Of a stretch of 64,000 bases of DNA, positions 9,638 to 19,614 are shown piece by piece. The notes below the pieces were generated by a model. It saw only the letters and a list, made by a program, of their open reading frames with translations, searched no databases and had not been told where the DNA came from. This DNA is from Trichomonas tenax (taxonomy: Eukaryota; Parabasalia; Trichomonadida; Trichomonadidae). The translations under genes were made by a program, and so were the position numbers. The stretch lies in the NCBI GenBank assembly GCA_023091735.1, contig JALKBU010000044.1:1-64000 (forward strand), written 5' to 3'. How positions within the stretch are numbered: position 1 is the stretch's first letter; every line of letters begins with the position of its first letter.

Positions 9638-11335
9638 CTAAATAGTTCCATCCTGTGGTAAGTTAGGTGCTGTACCATCACTTTCTGGAACGAGGAATTC
9701 AGTTGGTGATAAAGCATCAATACCGAATCCCAACAAATTTTCATCCTCTTTCTGTTCCTGCTGTTTCATTTGGAGCAAACTTCCTCCGCTCTGCCCTTGA
9801 CCGAAAGCAAGCTTGAGGATGTCGTTAGAATCATCTCTCACTGGTGGACGTGGAGCTCCAGCTGATTCATACATCGCTCTTGATCTTGAAACTCTTGCAC
9901 GATGTTCGGGTGCAGCAGAGATGTTTTCGTTGAAAGCACCGAGTGCGCAGATCCATCCAATCTCAGCATTCTCGACAGAATTTCTTCTAACAAATTCAAC
10001 AACTGATGCAGCACGAAGGGGAAGAACAGCGATGAATAAGAAAGGATTCAAGACTACAGAGTAAATATTAACTAATGCATGCTTCCAGATCTGTAGATAT
10101 GCAGCATCAACATTGTCATATGTCTTCCATGAATGTGGAGAATTGCGTTCATCTGCGAGATCGATGTGAATGTGTTTCTTGAGTTCTTCGAATAATTCAT
10201 CAACACCAAGGCCGTACATGTTTGCTGGTGGATTAGGAGGCTTGCATGCAGCGTAGATTGATGCTAAAATAGTAATTAACCAAGCAACAGTTTTTCCTCC
10301 GAATATTTCAAGACCTAAAACTTTTGGAATATCGCTGATAAGTCCAATAAAGAAAACAATGGCGATGATGGAACCAGCAATAAATGAAACAGTTCTAAGC
10401 AATGGAACGAGTGGGCTCTGAGTGAACTGATCCAAGTAAAGATTTGCCCATTCATAACTCTTTTGGACTCTTTTATCGAAAGTGTGCGGTAATTCATTGA
10501 ATTCGCGTGCTTTATACTTGATAACAGGTGAAAGCTGACGAAGAGTGATGTCGTCAGGTGATGCTCTAATAGATTCTATGTAATGGAAGACCGTATAAAG
10601 AATTTCATAAATTAATGCAAATGGAGCAAAGAAAATAAGAATAACACCAATAATTCTGAAGCGAGTCTTAAGTTTTTGCTGATTCTGTGAAGCTTGGATG
10701 TTCTGTATACCACAAATCAAAGGAACACCATCGGAATTGAAAATTGTTCCTTGAAGTGTCATTTTAAGGAAGTAGAAGAATGTGCTGTTCATCGGAATCT
10801 GTTCCATTTCGTTCCTCCATGGCAATCTCCAGGTGAAAACCGATTCATCTTCAACAAGTCCGCCTAAATAATTATCTTCGCGTGTGATTTGTTGCGCGAT
10901 GCTTAAAGTTGAAATTGACCTCAGGGGATCACATACAATGATTTGCTCCACGACTTCGTTCCATTCTATCACTGTTAAATCTTTATCACTTAAACTTAGT
11001 TTTTTCGTGTAATAGTTATGGAGAGAAATAAACATTGGCAGAGTTGAAGCGAATTGTATAATTAAAATTAGGGTATAAACAATGAATAAAATAAAGGAAA
11101 TTTTGAAAAAGAAATTTGAGTTACTCCAACCTTTAGGAAATGAAAGGATCACATCTTTAAGGGTGTTTGCTTCAGATATTTTTGACCAATTGATACATCC
11201 AAATAATAAAATCGGTGAAAAAGCAATAACGAGGGATGAAACTATCTTAAAAAGACACTCAAGGCAGTAGACAGTGAGGCCCTTCTGGTAATAATAGTTG
11301 TATATGTTTTTCCATGAAAAATCTTCGTTCATCAT
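9638..11335 (-). CDS. ATG9: autophagy scramblase Atg9
   Basis: 565 residues from the ATG at 11335; the frame also includes a TTG one codon upstream. Atg9 is the multi-spanning lipid scramblase that seeds autophagosomes. Family blocks: N-terminal KNIYNYYYQKGL (Atg9 family Y.YY..KG), the membrane segment ending LLFGCINWSKI, EWNEVVEQI, IAQQITREDNYLGGL, then RFRIIGVILIFFAPFALIYE, the highly typical LSPVIKYKAREFNELPHTFD with LYLDQF, and the C-terminal NPFLFIAVLPLRAASVVEFV block. Five or six membrane or re-entrant segments are visible. The length is short of human ATG9A (839) because the cytosolic tail is small. It converges with the C9orf72-like gene, with 66 bases between the two stops. Confidence 0.95.
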   Translation of the reverse strand: MMNEDFSWKNIYNYYYQKGLTVYCLECLFKIVSSLVIAFSPILLFGCINWSKISEANTLKDVILSFPKGWSNSNFFFKISFILFIVYTLILIIQFASTLPMFISLHNYYTKKLSLSDKDLTVIEWNEVVEQIIVCDPLRSISTLSIAQQITREDNYLGGLVEDESVFTWRLPWRNEMEQIPMNSTFFYFLKMTLQGTIFNSDGVPLICGIQNIQASQNQQKLKTRFRIIGVILIFFAPFALIYEILYTVFHYIESIRASPDDITLRQLSPVIKYKAREFNELPHTFDKRVQKSYEWANLYLDQFTQSPLVPLLRTVSFIAGSIIAIVFFIGLISDIPKVLGLEIFGGKTVAWLITILASIYAACKPPNPPANMYGLGVDELFEELKKHIHIDLADERNSPHSWKTYDNVDAAYLQIWKHALVNIYSVVLNPFLFIAVLPLRAASVVEFVRRNSVENAEIGWICALGAFNENISAAPEHRARVSRSRAMYESAGAPRPPVRDDSNDILKLAFGQGQSGGSLLQMKQQEQKEDENLLGFGIDALSPTEFLVPESDGTAPNLPQDGTI

Positions 11336-12699
11336 CAAAAAATTTTAAAAATCTAACCGTTTTAATCGTCAAATGATTTATTTTTTATATTTTTACACAA
11401 ATTTCTTAAAATTTAGATCCTACATACTAAATAGTCATTATTCATATCAAAATTTTAAGGGTCTCCTATGGCCAAACGTCCTGTATCGTCCTTCACTTTT
11501 TTGGCGTATTTTTAACTTATTTAGGTAAAAGAAAAATGTTAAAAAATCACCAAAAAACAACCTTCTTGATTTTGTTTTCTCTCATGCTAAGGATTAATTG
11601 CTTGGAGTATCGCAGCTCAATTTCAACTTTTTACTTATAATATTAATAATCAGCGGGAAAAAGGTGAAATCATTTACTATTTTAATAGCCACTTGAATAT
11701 ATACATGCTAAAAATATGCTGATAATTGTAAAGTAGTAAAATAAACAAGCAAATCACAATGAAATTTTGCTGTTTCTTCGCTTTCAATTTGTTTAATGCA
11801 TTAAACAGTTACTATAGCCTATGATAGCTATGTTATTTCAATTAGGTGCTTTGGTATCTATAAATAACACGAATTATTACACCTAAATTTATGGATAGCT
11901 CTACATTGGTTCTAGGCTTTCGTCCACGTGAATTGATAGCATAACTGTCTCCCCTTGCGTTATTTCGTGTAAATGCCCTAAAGCTTTCATTGTTTTTCAA
12001 AAATCGAGGAATTTTTGAGTAATAATTAATTTATTTTTATGCTTAATATTCGTATATCAATGTTTTGTTGTGAATTTCATATTTGTGTGAGATCATCTTC
12101 AAAAACATGTATTTTCAATTTATTTTGGCATTACAGCGATCTCAGTACTACAAATAATGCAAATTATACCTTGAAATCGAGAAATATGCAAATTTTGCTG
12201 AATTTTTGAATTTTTTCTCCCTGTTAGTATTTTGCAAATTTATTACCAAAATACTACTAAGCGATGATTGGCAAATGAATTAATGCAAGAAAAAAAGGTC
12301 CTGATTTTCACATCACTCGTGTTTTTTGAAAAAATCACATTTCTTTTTCAAAGTCCATGTTTTTTAAGTTTTGATTGATTTTTAAGCGAGAGATATTAAT
12401 GAATCACCTTTAATATGCTATGCGGTAAGAATTGAATATCATTGTAAATCTAGATCTCTCTATCTTGAAAAGAACCAAATTGTGGGAAATACGTTTTTAA
12501 GACAATCTCATATAATATTTTGAGAGCCTATATTTGGCCATAGCGGACCTTAAATATAAAAAGAAAAAATTAAATATATCTGGACCTTTGAAAAATCATG
12601 ATATTTCGAAGTGAAATGTCTCTCTTAGATCAATAAGAACTTTAGCACATTATATCATTAAACTCAGGAAATTATATATTCACTCCAAAATAGTTTCAT
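11336..12699. other. gene-free stretch with imperfect inverted termini
   Basis: About 1.36 kb with no supported gene. Near its ends lie two related sequences in inverted orientation: TTTAAGGGTCTCCTATGGCC at 11455 and, on the other strand, TTTAAGGTCCGCTATGGCC at about 12536-12554. They could be the remains of a small DNA transposon of about 1.1 kb. No transposase reading frame is preserved between them. Confidence 0.4.
11452..12556. mobile_element. candidate decayed terminal-inverted-repeat element
   Basis: The left end (11452-11477) and right end (12531-12556) share CTATGGCCAAA and TTTAAGG in inverted orientation, with two or three differences over about 25 bases. There is no clear target duplication and no coding capacity. 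Chance similarity cannot be excluded. Confidence 0.3.
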
Positions 12700-12747
12700 A
12701 TCCTTCATATAAAATTTCAAACATATTACATAAGCATATATTCAGAA

Positions 12748-13361
12748 TTGTGTGATAAACTGAAAGGAAAGAATATTGAAAATGTAATGGTTGCGGTTCT
12801 TATAGTCTCTGCAACGTCTAAACGTCCAAAAAACGCATTAATATATGCAAATTTTTACAAGATGTTTTATGAACAGCAAAGCTTCAATTATACTCCACGA
12901 AACACTGACCTCAAGATTATTCTCGAAAGTTTAGGTGTCAAATACACAATGATTTTTAGCCGAAAGAATGTCATTGATATTTATCCGCAGGGAACAGTTT
13001 TCCACTCAGTTGTATGGGACAAATTTGAAACTCTCCAATCTGAGACAATGAAAGATTCATTTGACATTAATCAAAAAAGCTGTCAGTTATCATTGATTGA
13101 TGTAGCGTGTAATTATGGATCAGGAAAATATTTCGAATATCTCAAACTGATGGGAAGTGAAATCACTAATGAAACATTTGTTTATGCTGTTCGAGGAAGT
13201 AACAAAAAATATTATCATATCTATATATAACGATGATCATACAATTGTATGAAGATTTAAGAACCGCAATTACTTTTCACCATAACGACATTTTCAATTG
13301 GCTTTTCGCAACCAAAGAATCAATCAGTCAAATATTGGCAAAAGACAGCTTATCCTCTTAA
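12748..13361 (+). pseudogene. DUF3447/ankyrin-family gene fragment, frameshifted
   Basis: The first frame (open from before 12748, first ATG at 12787) encodes ILESLGVKYTMIF, IYPQGTVFHSVVWDKFETLQ, FDINQK, LSLIDVACNYGSGKYFEYLK and EITNETFVYAVRGSN. This is the order of motifs in the DUF3447 region of trichomonad ankyrin proteins. The frame stops at 13230, and the family pattern resumes in another frame at 13233-13361 as LRTAITFHHNDIFNWLFATK, which is the next expected block. No ankyrin repeats follow. It therefore lacks its 3' end and carries at least one frameshift; the 5' end also has no good start. I infer a relic of the large ankyrin family. Confidence 0.6.
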
Positions 13362-13468
13362 GATGATGAAGTTTTTTCTCTTATTGAAAACGAGAAAGAA
13401 ATCATAAGTGCTTTTGAATGTCATTGTCATCTGAAATATATCAATCAACATTTATTATAATTATAAAA

Positions 13469-13570
13469 TCCAATCAATTACATTTGATCAATTTCATGGA
13501 ATAGTATCAATCAATCACATTTGATCATCTTTATGATATTACATCAATCAATTACATTTGATCATCATTT
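13469..13570. repeat. short tandem repeat, about 38-base period, three units
   Basis: Three units each carrying CAATCAATTACATTTGATCA (the middle one has CAATCAATCACATTTGATCA), separated by AT-rich spacers such as ATTTCATGGAATAGTAT. It sits between two decayed genes. Confidence 0.65.
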
Positions 13571-13619
13571 TTGTAACAACCTCTGTTAACGGTTGCTGTT
13601 CAAATGAAATCTTTAGAAA

Positions 13620-14270
13620 TGGCTAAATATATGATTTAGCGCGCCTATCAATAGAAAGAGTAAATTCTTCTTCAGGGGCAATACACGATGCAAAAAATTG
13701 CTTGATGTTCGTTGCTTGTTTAATCCATCCCGGCACTGCATACCAAAGTCTCCATGTTGCGAAATGACGGCTTCAGCACATTGGTATGCACACCTAAGAC
13801 ACAATTCAATGATCTTCTGAGATGTGTCTGCAAGTTTCCTTTGCTCTCCGTGATTTAGAGAATCCTAATTGCGCTTCAAATCAGATAATCTGTCAAGTCT
13901 TTTTGGAATTCTAAAGAAAAACAAATATCGGAGTTGACATCCTGTTAATTCTATAATTGCATCAATGTCATTTGTTATTAGAATACCACCATTACCCACT
14001 GCAATTGATGACTTATACTCATTGATGTATTTGCTCTTGGAAAATAAAACTATATTTTGCTCAACTGATTTGATATATTATTTTATATCAAAATCAGTTA
14101 TATTATAAATAAATTGTTTAGTGTCAGAGCCATTCATTGGCAATTGCTTTTGTATTAGTTTCAAGATATTGAAAATATTTTTTAAATTTAAGTCCCCAAA
14201 CCTTTCGTACTAGGAAAACTCAATGCAAGCTTTATATATCTTAGCTTGAGAACCAAGAAAATGAAATAAT
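13620..14270 (-). pseudogene. unidentified decayed gene
   Basis: One minus-strand frame reads as protein over about 190 codons with three in-frame stops: HFLGSQAKIYKACIEFS, stop, YERFGDLNLKNIFNILKLIQ, then NITDFDIK, stop, YIKSVEQNIVLFSKSKYINE, SSIAVGNGGILITNDIDAII, LFFFRIPKRLDRLSDLKRN, stop, LADTSQKIIELCLRCAYQCA. Near 13760 the pattern moves to another frame, FATWRLWYAVPGWIKQATNI and FFASCIAPEEEFTLSIDRRA. Codon choice and composition look coding, but I recognise no family. It may be a host gene or part of a mobile element. Confidence 0.5.
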
Positions 14271-14399
14271 GAGTATTAAGGTTATAATGAAATCTCAAAT
14301 TTTCATGTGATTTCGATACTACATAGTATGGAGATGCTATATTTTGAATAAAATAGATATGAAGTCTTTACATTTTGGTGTCACCCCCTAATTTCAAAA

Positions 14400-15365
14400 A
14401 TGATTTTTTGTTTTTTCCTTTTCTTTTTCTCTGTCTCAAAAGAAGTATCTGTATTCGGAGATAGATACACAACTGCTACACTCAACACTGGCGATATAAT
14501 CAGCGCGATAAATAGAGAAAACGCAATGATTTTGGTTATTTTCTCAGAAGATATTCGTGATAATGCAAAAATTACTGTCAAAGGAGTATCCAATTCGTAT
14601 ATAATCGATAAATTATCGAAAAAAACTTACGGAATCGTAACAAAAGAAAGCAATCTCGATATTTCGATAATAAAACCATCAATGTCCCTTGATGTTCAAA
14701 TTTGGACATTACCTATATCAAAATGTTACTCAGCATCGTACGTAGTTTCAAATAATGTTGCATTAGATTTGATTGTAAATTCTTTAGCGCAACAAATAGA
14801 TTTGTGCTTGTTCACACCGTCTAAAATGCTACCAAAACAGATAGAGTATGGTTTCATTGATGGAAAAGGTGAAATTAATTATGAAAATAATAATTCTCGT
14901 TTTAATTCAAAATGTTATTCAGATGAGTGTGTAAAAGATCCAATAGGTGATTTTTATATACATTATAATACATCAAGTGCAGCTGGTTTCTTTTATAAGA
15001 GAATCTTCAACTCAAAGGAGCCTGTTTACAGCGATTGCCAATTTAGTCACGTTGTTCCAATATCAGCAATCAAAGGTGTTGAAAAAACATATCCTTTGAT
15101 TGGAGAAGATCCAAAATTGAAATGCTATAGACCATTATATGATTTTGACTTCATTACAAACTCATCTATTTTCTTTGTGATTGTACAGATTCTTATTTTC
15201 TTTGTTTCACCAATATTATTCATATTATCTATCATTATGCTGATTTGCGGCCCATGCCTTCCAAAACCTGCAATGAAGCAGCGGTTAGACAACTCTCTTC
15301 ATCCAATTGACGATGAATTCCAAAATTGTCTCATTGATGAACTTTCAGACTGCGAAGAAGAATGA
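14400..15365 (+). CDS. type I membrane protein with signal peptide, unknown function
   Basis: 321 residues. A strong signal peptide occupies residues 1-13 (MIFCFFLFFFSVS). The outer part has eight or more cysteines and N-glycosylation sequons (HYNTSS, TNSS). One membrane segment lies at about 256-283 (FFVIVQILIFFVSPILFILS), followed by a 33-residue acidic tail ending ELSDCEEE. The layout is like the 439-residue membrane protein at the left of the window, but I see no shared sequence motif. Probably a surface or endosomal protein; no family recognised. A reverse-strand ORF over its 5' part is a shadow. Confidence 0.78.
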   Translation: MIFCFFLFFFSVSKEVSVFGDRYTTATLNTGDIISAINRENAMILVIFSEDIRDNAKITVKGVSNSYIIDKLSKKTYGIVTKESNLDISIIKPSMSLDVQIWTLPISKCYSASYVVSNNVALDLIVNSLAQQIDLCLFTPSKMLPKQIEYGFIDGKGEINYENNNSRFNSKCYSDECVKDPIGDFYIHYNTSSAAGFFYKRIFNSKEPVYSDCQFSHVVPISAIKGVEKTYPLIGEDPKLKCYRPLYDFDFITNSSIFFVIVQILIFFVSPILFILSIIMLICGPCLPKPAMKQRLDNSLHPIDDEFQNCLIDELSDCEEE

Positions 15366-16662
15366 TTCCATATATAATCATATAGTTAGAGTAAAACTTG
15401 TTTATTTTCTTGAAATTAGTTTTATATATTTATTTGCATCAAAAAATAAAAATTTGAACCTAAATATCTATCTAAATGGAATACTGTTAAGAAATTTAGA
15501 ATAAAAATACCTCAGAAATAGTCTAAATATGATTTTTAAATTTTGAAATTTGATCAAAAATGAAAAGAATAAAGAAACAGCTTATTGTCATTTTGAATAG
15601 TGATATTTGGAAAGAATTGAATAAAGTAGTGAATCGTCATGTTTTGATTATCCGAAATGGGAAATAGGAATAAAATTTCGCGTTCGATCATCGAAATTCA
15701 ATTTTTGTGAATTTATTTTGGGATGGATGTAGTTAATCTACCGGCGGAATTTCGCTCTCAAAAATAAAATCTTGGAAATTCAATTTTCGAATCAGACGAA
15801 ACCCCTGTTAATACAGTGATGTATAGCCTGATTCAGAGCTATTCCAAAGGGAATTTTCAACATTTAATTTTCAATATCAAGAAATTTAGTTTCAGCTCAA
15901 ATCCTTTATGATATAATTTATCCACTATATGAGGCAACTAAATAACCAACAAAAATGATATGTTAGATTATTTTTCAAAAATTCTTGAAGAAATAGATAC
16001 AGTAAACTATGGCGTAGTTATAAAAAGTGGAATTATTCGATGATATTCTCCTTAGAAAAAGATTGTTTGGGAAAATTCTTTGAAAATCAAAACATAGATA
16101 TAACATGGTATATATAGTGTATTTCAACAAACCATTTTGTTATTAAGTAATAGATCATTGATTCAAATATGACATGTATAGGGGTAATTTAAATAAAGGG
16201 AAATCAGGAATTCAAGTGAAAAATACTAACCACTTTTTAATTTCCCTCACAAAAATATTATCGAAATAAAAATGAAAAATATATTCGAAAATCAAAATTA
16301 AACATAAATTTCAAATAAAATCTGATTGTTTCTTAATCAATTTTTCTAATTTTTGAATATCTTCAAAATATAAACAATATTCATGATGCCAATCATAAAT
16401 ATCAAGTAAAAAGACAAAATTCTTTTAAAAATTCGTTTAAATGAATGTGGAGATATTATTCAAAATGGAAATTCTAAATTTACAAGAATTTTAGATTTTT
16501 GGATTTTTTATTGTAAATTTTGTATTCAATGAGCTCGCACAAAAATTGAAAAATCGAAAAATTTTCTCAAAAATTTTCATGTTTTAACTATATTAACACA
16601 CAATAAATTATATTATTTTCAGAACGATGACGATAATTCTCCAGCCAAATTTTTAAAAAATT
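15366..16662. other. intergenic, about 1.3 kb
   Basis: AT-rich, no supported gene. Just before the next gene is ATTAACACACAATAAATT, close to but not matching the trichomonad intron 3' motif ACTAACACACAG, and an upstream ATG that opens only a short uORF. Confidence 0.45.
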
Positions 16663-17001
16663 ATGATTCGCACTGATATAGAGCATGACGAGCAGGAGGA
16701 AGAATATGATGGCAAATTCGTCGTCAACGCCGATGATGACACTGCTTTCTTCCATCTCGACTTAGGTCCAAACAGCACTTTCGGCCAACAGAACACACAT
16801 AATGGCACTATGGGCGGTTTCATGAGAAATGAATGGTCTCAACGCGATAACACTATCGCGGGAGGCGTAAAGACTACAACAGACCCGTCAGCGAACTGCA
16901 ATCGCCAGTGCGATAGCTGTATGTTCTCGTTCTTGTGTAAATCGTCCCTCAAGGGATTGTCATCGCTCGGCGGAGGAAACTTCATTCCAAAACTTGTTTA
17001 G
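16663..17001 (+). CDS. small cysteine-cluster protein, unknown
   Basis: 112 residues, acidic at the N-terminus (DIEHDEQEEEYDGKF) and asparagine/glycine-rich in the middle. Near the C-terminus is a compact cysteine cluster CNRQCDSCMFSFLC (C-x3-C-x2-C-x6-C) that could bind a metal. The codon use is GC-rich compared with the flanks, which supports real coding. There is no signal peptide or membrane segment. I do not recognise a family, and the function is unknown. Confidence 0.65.
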   Translation: MIRTDIEHDEQEEEYDGKFVVNADDDTAFFHLDLGPNSTFGQQNTHNGTMGGFMRNEWSQRDNTIAGGVKTTTDPSANCNRQCDSCMFSFLCKSSLKGLSSLGGGNFIPKLV

Positions 17002-17109
17002 ATTTACTCTTTATATATATTATTTCATGATTTTATTTTGTAAATAAAGGGTTCCTGTTAATCTTGTAATACTGAGAAAGAGTAAATGATATAGTTTGCA
17101 TATACTTTT

Positions 17110-18582
17110 TTGCCATTTTTTTCTTTTATTTCCATATTGAACATTATTGGTCTTTTTTTCAGCCTCATTTTCACAGCAACAACCGTTTCATTGGGGTATT
17201 GGATTATTTGTTTCACGAAGAAATCGAACTTTAGCTTTTATATATCTATGACTTTAAGTTGGATTATAGGAAACACATTAACAAGTTTTGTAATTTTCAT
17301 CGTTACGTACTTCATTCCACTTTGTAGGGAGCTTTTATTGATAATTTCGATTATTCAGCTAATTATTTCAATAATTTTACGCAAAAAAACATATAAAGCG
17401 CTATTAGGACAGAGCAGATCAGTCATGAATATTTTCAGTGAAAAATTTCCATCTTTACACCTTCTTATCTTCTTTTCTTCAGTGATATTGTTAATATTTT
17501 CATACAAAGTTCTTCCTAAGAGCCCAAAGAGCATAGAATCCAACAAAATTATGACGTTTTCGAATGATTATGCACTAATTGCGTCTATTTTAGAAGGATG
17601 CAATAAAAAACGAAAAAGTTTTCTTTATCTCACAGATCCACAGCGAAAAAACCAGTTATATTTGAATTCTGGACCTGCTTTGATGTATCCCACAGCTTTT
17701 TGTTGTCTTGGATTATCATATTCATCAGCACTGCTTTTGATATCGTTTATCAACATCATTGCTATCACAGTTGGAATATATATGTATGTTTCAGTCTCAA
17801 ACTATCAAATAGTCAGTTCTTTGTACTTTTTATTTAATACATCTTGGTTTTTCATTTGGCAGCTGATAACAAAGGATAATAATCATCTATTTGAGTATAT
17901 TAATAACAACATTGATCGTTTATCACCACCTCTTATTCCGTTTTTGAATGGAATTTCGAGTGAAATTGCAATTTCAATTCCAATGGCGATGTTTGGACTT
18001 TCGTTTGGATTTTTAACTGATTTCTCAATAATAGAGATAGTATACATAGCGATATTAATTGGAGTCATGATTCCGAACTCATTGATATCAATCTGCTTCT
18101 TTTTATCGCTTCTTTCTGCTCCGCAATATCAAATGTTCATTGCACCGGTAATTGTTCCTTTTCTCAGAGCTTTCAAGACCAAAATCACATTCAGACCGTT
18201 CTGGAATGTGTATGGAATTCCACAAACAATATTATTCGTTCCGTATATCAATATTCTTGGTCCTATTTGCATTTTTACGATTCCTGTTTATTTCGCAGAA
18301 AATTCCAAAATTGCGAAGAAGAAATTGCTTTCGACAATTTTACCAATTGTGTTTTGCATGTTCTTTACACAAGGAGACAGCGAACTTCCGAGAATTGCCG
18401 CACTTATTTCAGTCGTTCTCCCACCAATGGTTTTAATAACATATCAATACATCGAACGAAGAATCAAAAAGCTTCTTTGTGGCTTTGAACGTGCAAAAAG
18501 CGTTCTCAATCTCATCATGATTACTATAATTATTCTGGGTCTTTATTCATCACATATTTTCAGCAAATTCATTGCTATATAA
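17110..18582 (+). CDS. polytopic membrane protein, possible GT-C-like, start uncertain
   Basis: Up to 490 residues with about 11-12 membrane segments and short loops. The open frame begins with hydrophobic sequence (FFSFISILNIIGLFFSLIFT) that is clearly part of the protein, yet the only in-frame start before residue 47 is a TTG at 17110; the first ATG is at 17248, inside the membrane region. Either the start ATG has been lost, a non-ATG start is used, or there is a base error near 17110. The N-terminal membrane block, a large loop with YLTDPQRKNQLYLNSGPALM, and a C-terminal block with FTQGDSELPRIAALISVVLP recall multi-pass glycosyltransferases of the GT-C type, but I see no decisive motif. 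The end overlaps the next gene's stop by 8 bases. Confidence 0.65.
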   Translation: MPFFSFISILNIIGLFFSLIFTATTVSLGYWIICFTKKSNFSFYISMTLSWIIGNTLTSFVIFIVTYFIPLCRELLLIISIIQLIISIILRKKTYKALLGQSRSVMNIFSEKFPSLHLLIFFSSVILLIFSYKVLPKSPKSIESNKIMTFSNDYALIASILEGCNKKRKSFLYLTDPQRKNQLYLNSGPALMYPTAFCCLGLSYSSALLLISFINIIAITVGIYMYVSVSNYQIVSSLYFLFNTSWFFIWQLITKDNNHLFEYINNNIDRLSPPLIPFLNGISSEIAISIPMAMFGLSFGFLTDFSIIEIVYIAILIGVMIPNSLISICFFLSLLSAPQYQMFIAPVIVPFLRAFKTKITFRPFWNVYGIPQTILFVPYINILGPICIFTIPVYFAENSKIAKKKLLSTILPIVFCMFFTQGDSELPRIAALISVVLPPMVLITYQYIERRIKKLLCGFERAKSVLNLIMITIIILGLYSSHIFSKFIAI

Positions 18583-19405
18583 AATATCTAATATAGGTTA
18601 TGAACAGAATAAAAATCAAGATACATATGGCTAAATTGCATTTCCTTTCGTTCTGATTCAATGGATTTTGTTTCCATTCATTCTGATTAAATGCACTCTG
18701 CTTCAATATATCCAGTTTGCATAAATTTGGCTGAATATCAACAACGTCTTGTTTTGTTAGAAGCAGAAATGATTTGTGTCTTTTATAATATTCCATTCTT
18801 GGAATGCATTTGTGTAATCCAACAGCATTGAATCCTGCTTGCAACAACATGGGAACTGTAATCTTTTCATCCCAACGATATTCTGAAATATCTTCACATG
18901 TCATTGTTGGCTCTCCGAGAGCAAACATTTTAATCATGTCATCAAAATTTTGTGATAAATTATTCTTCTTGAAAATTGTCAAATCAACATCTTCAATGTT
19001 TTCTTTGAAGTTTGTTCCGAATGTTCTGTGAAGCATCACAATGTCAATGCGAATATCTTTCATGATAAATTGATGATTTTGGAGAAAGTTTTTGATCACA
19101 TCGGACTTCACAGTGTACTGAATGAATGCACATCCTTTCGAAGAACATATTAGAAATCCGTGAATCATATTCGGATTATTTCGATTCCATACAAGATCTA
19201 ATGCCATTTTTCTACCATCATCTAATCTCTTTAAAACGAGATTAATATTAGGTTTATCAGATTTGATAAAATATATATCAATATATTCTCCTTTGAAATA
19301 TTCAACTTTTTTAACATAATATCTCCACGTTCCATATAAATTTCTCGCGTTGTTTTTGAGCAATTCTGCCCAAATAATTTCTGTATCATTGTCATCCATA
19401 AGCAT
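18575..19405 (-). CDS. tail-anchored protein, possibly a degenerate 3'-5' exonuclease (RNase H-like) fold
   Basis: 276 residues with a C-terminal membrane anchor (LAICILIFILFITYIRYFI). The middle (about 65-215) has the strand/helix rhythm of DEDD 3'-5' exonucleases: MALDLVWNRNNP (family DxEW), GCAFIQYTV, FLQNHQFIMKDIRIDIVMLH, ENIEDVDLTIF, then RWDEKITVPMLLQAGFNAVG, where the family has a Tyr-Ala-Ala-x-Asp block. Several catalytic acids are replaced, so any exonuclease activity would be lost. The fold guess is weak. Convergent with the preceding gene; the two stop codons overlap by 8 bases. Confidence 0.6.
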   Translation of the reverse strand: MLMDDNDTEIIWAELLKNNARNLYGTWRYYVKKVEYFKGEYIDIYFIKSDKPNINLVLKRLDDGRKMALDLVWNRNNPNMIHGFLICSSKGCAFIQYTVKSDVIKNFLQNHQFIMKDIRIDIVMLHRTFGTNFKENIEDVDLTIFKKNNLSQNFDDMIKMFALGEPTMTCEDISEYRWDEKITVPMLLQAGFNAVGLHKCIPRMEYYKRHKSFLLLTKQDVVDIQPNLCKLDILKQSAFNQNEWKQNPLNQNERKCNLAICILIFILFITYIRYFI

Positions 19406-19614
19406 TTACAAATAATTAAAAATTTAAAATACAAAAATGATACATTTTGTAAACTCTTCAAAATATTTGCAAAAATTGACATATGTAAGACAACTTCTGA
19501 AATAATGATTTGAAAACATTCTCATTATAAAATTTGGAATCTATGGATCATAAAAGAGATGTTTTGATTAATAAAATTCATGAATGGATATATTTTTATT
19601 TCATAGTTAATAAA

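Noticed and set aside
13469..13570. CRISPR-like array
   Set aside because: Only three degenerate units in a eukaryotic setting, with AT-rich related spacers; it is a simple tandem repeat.
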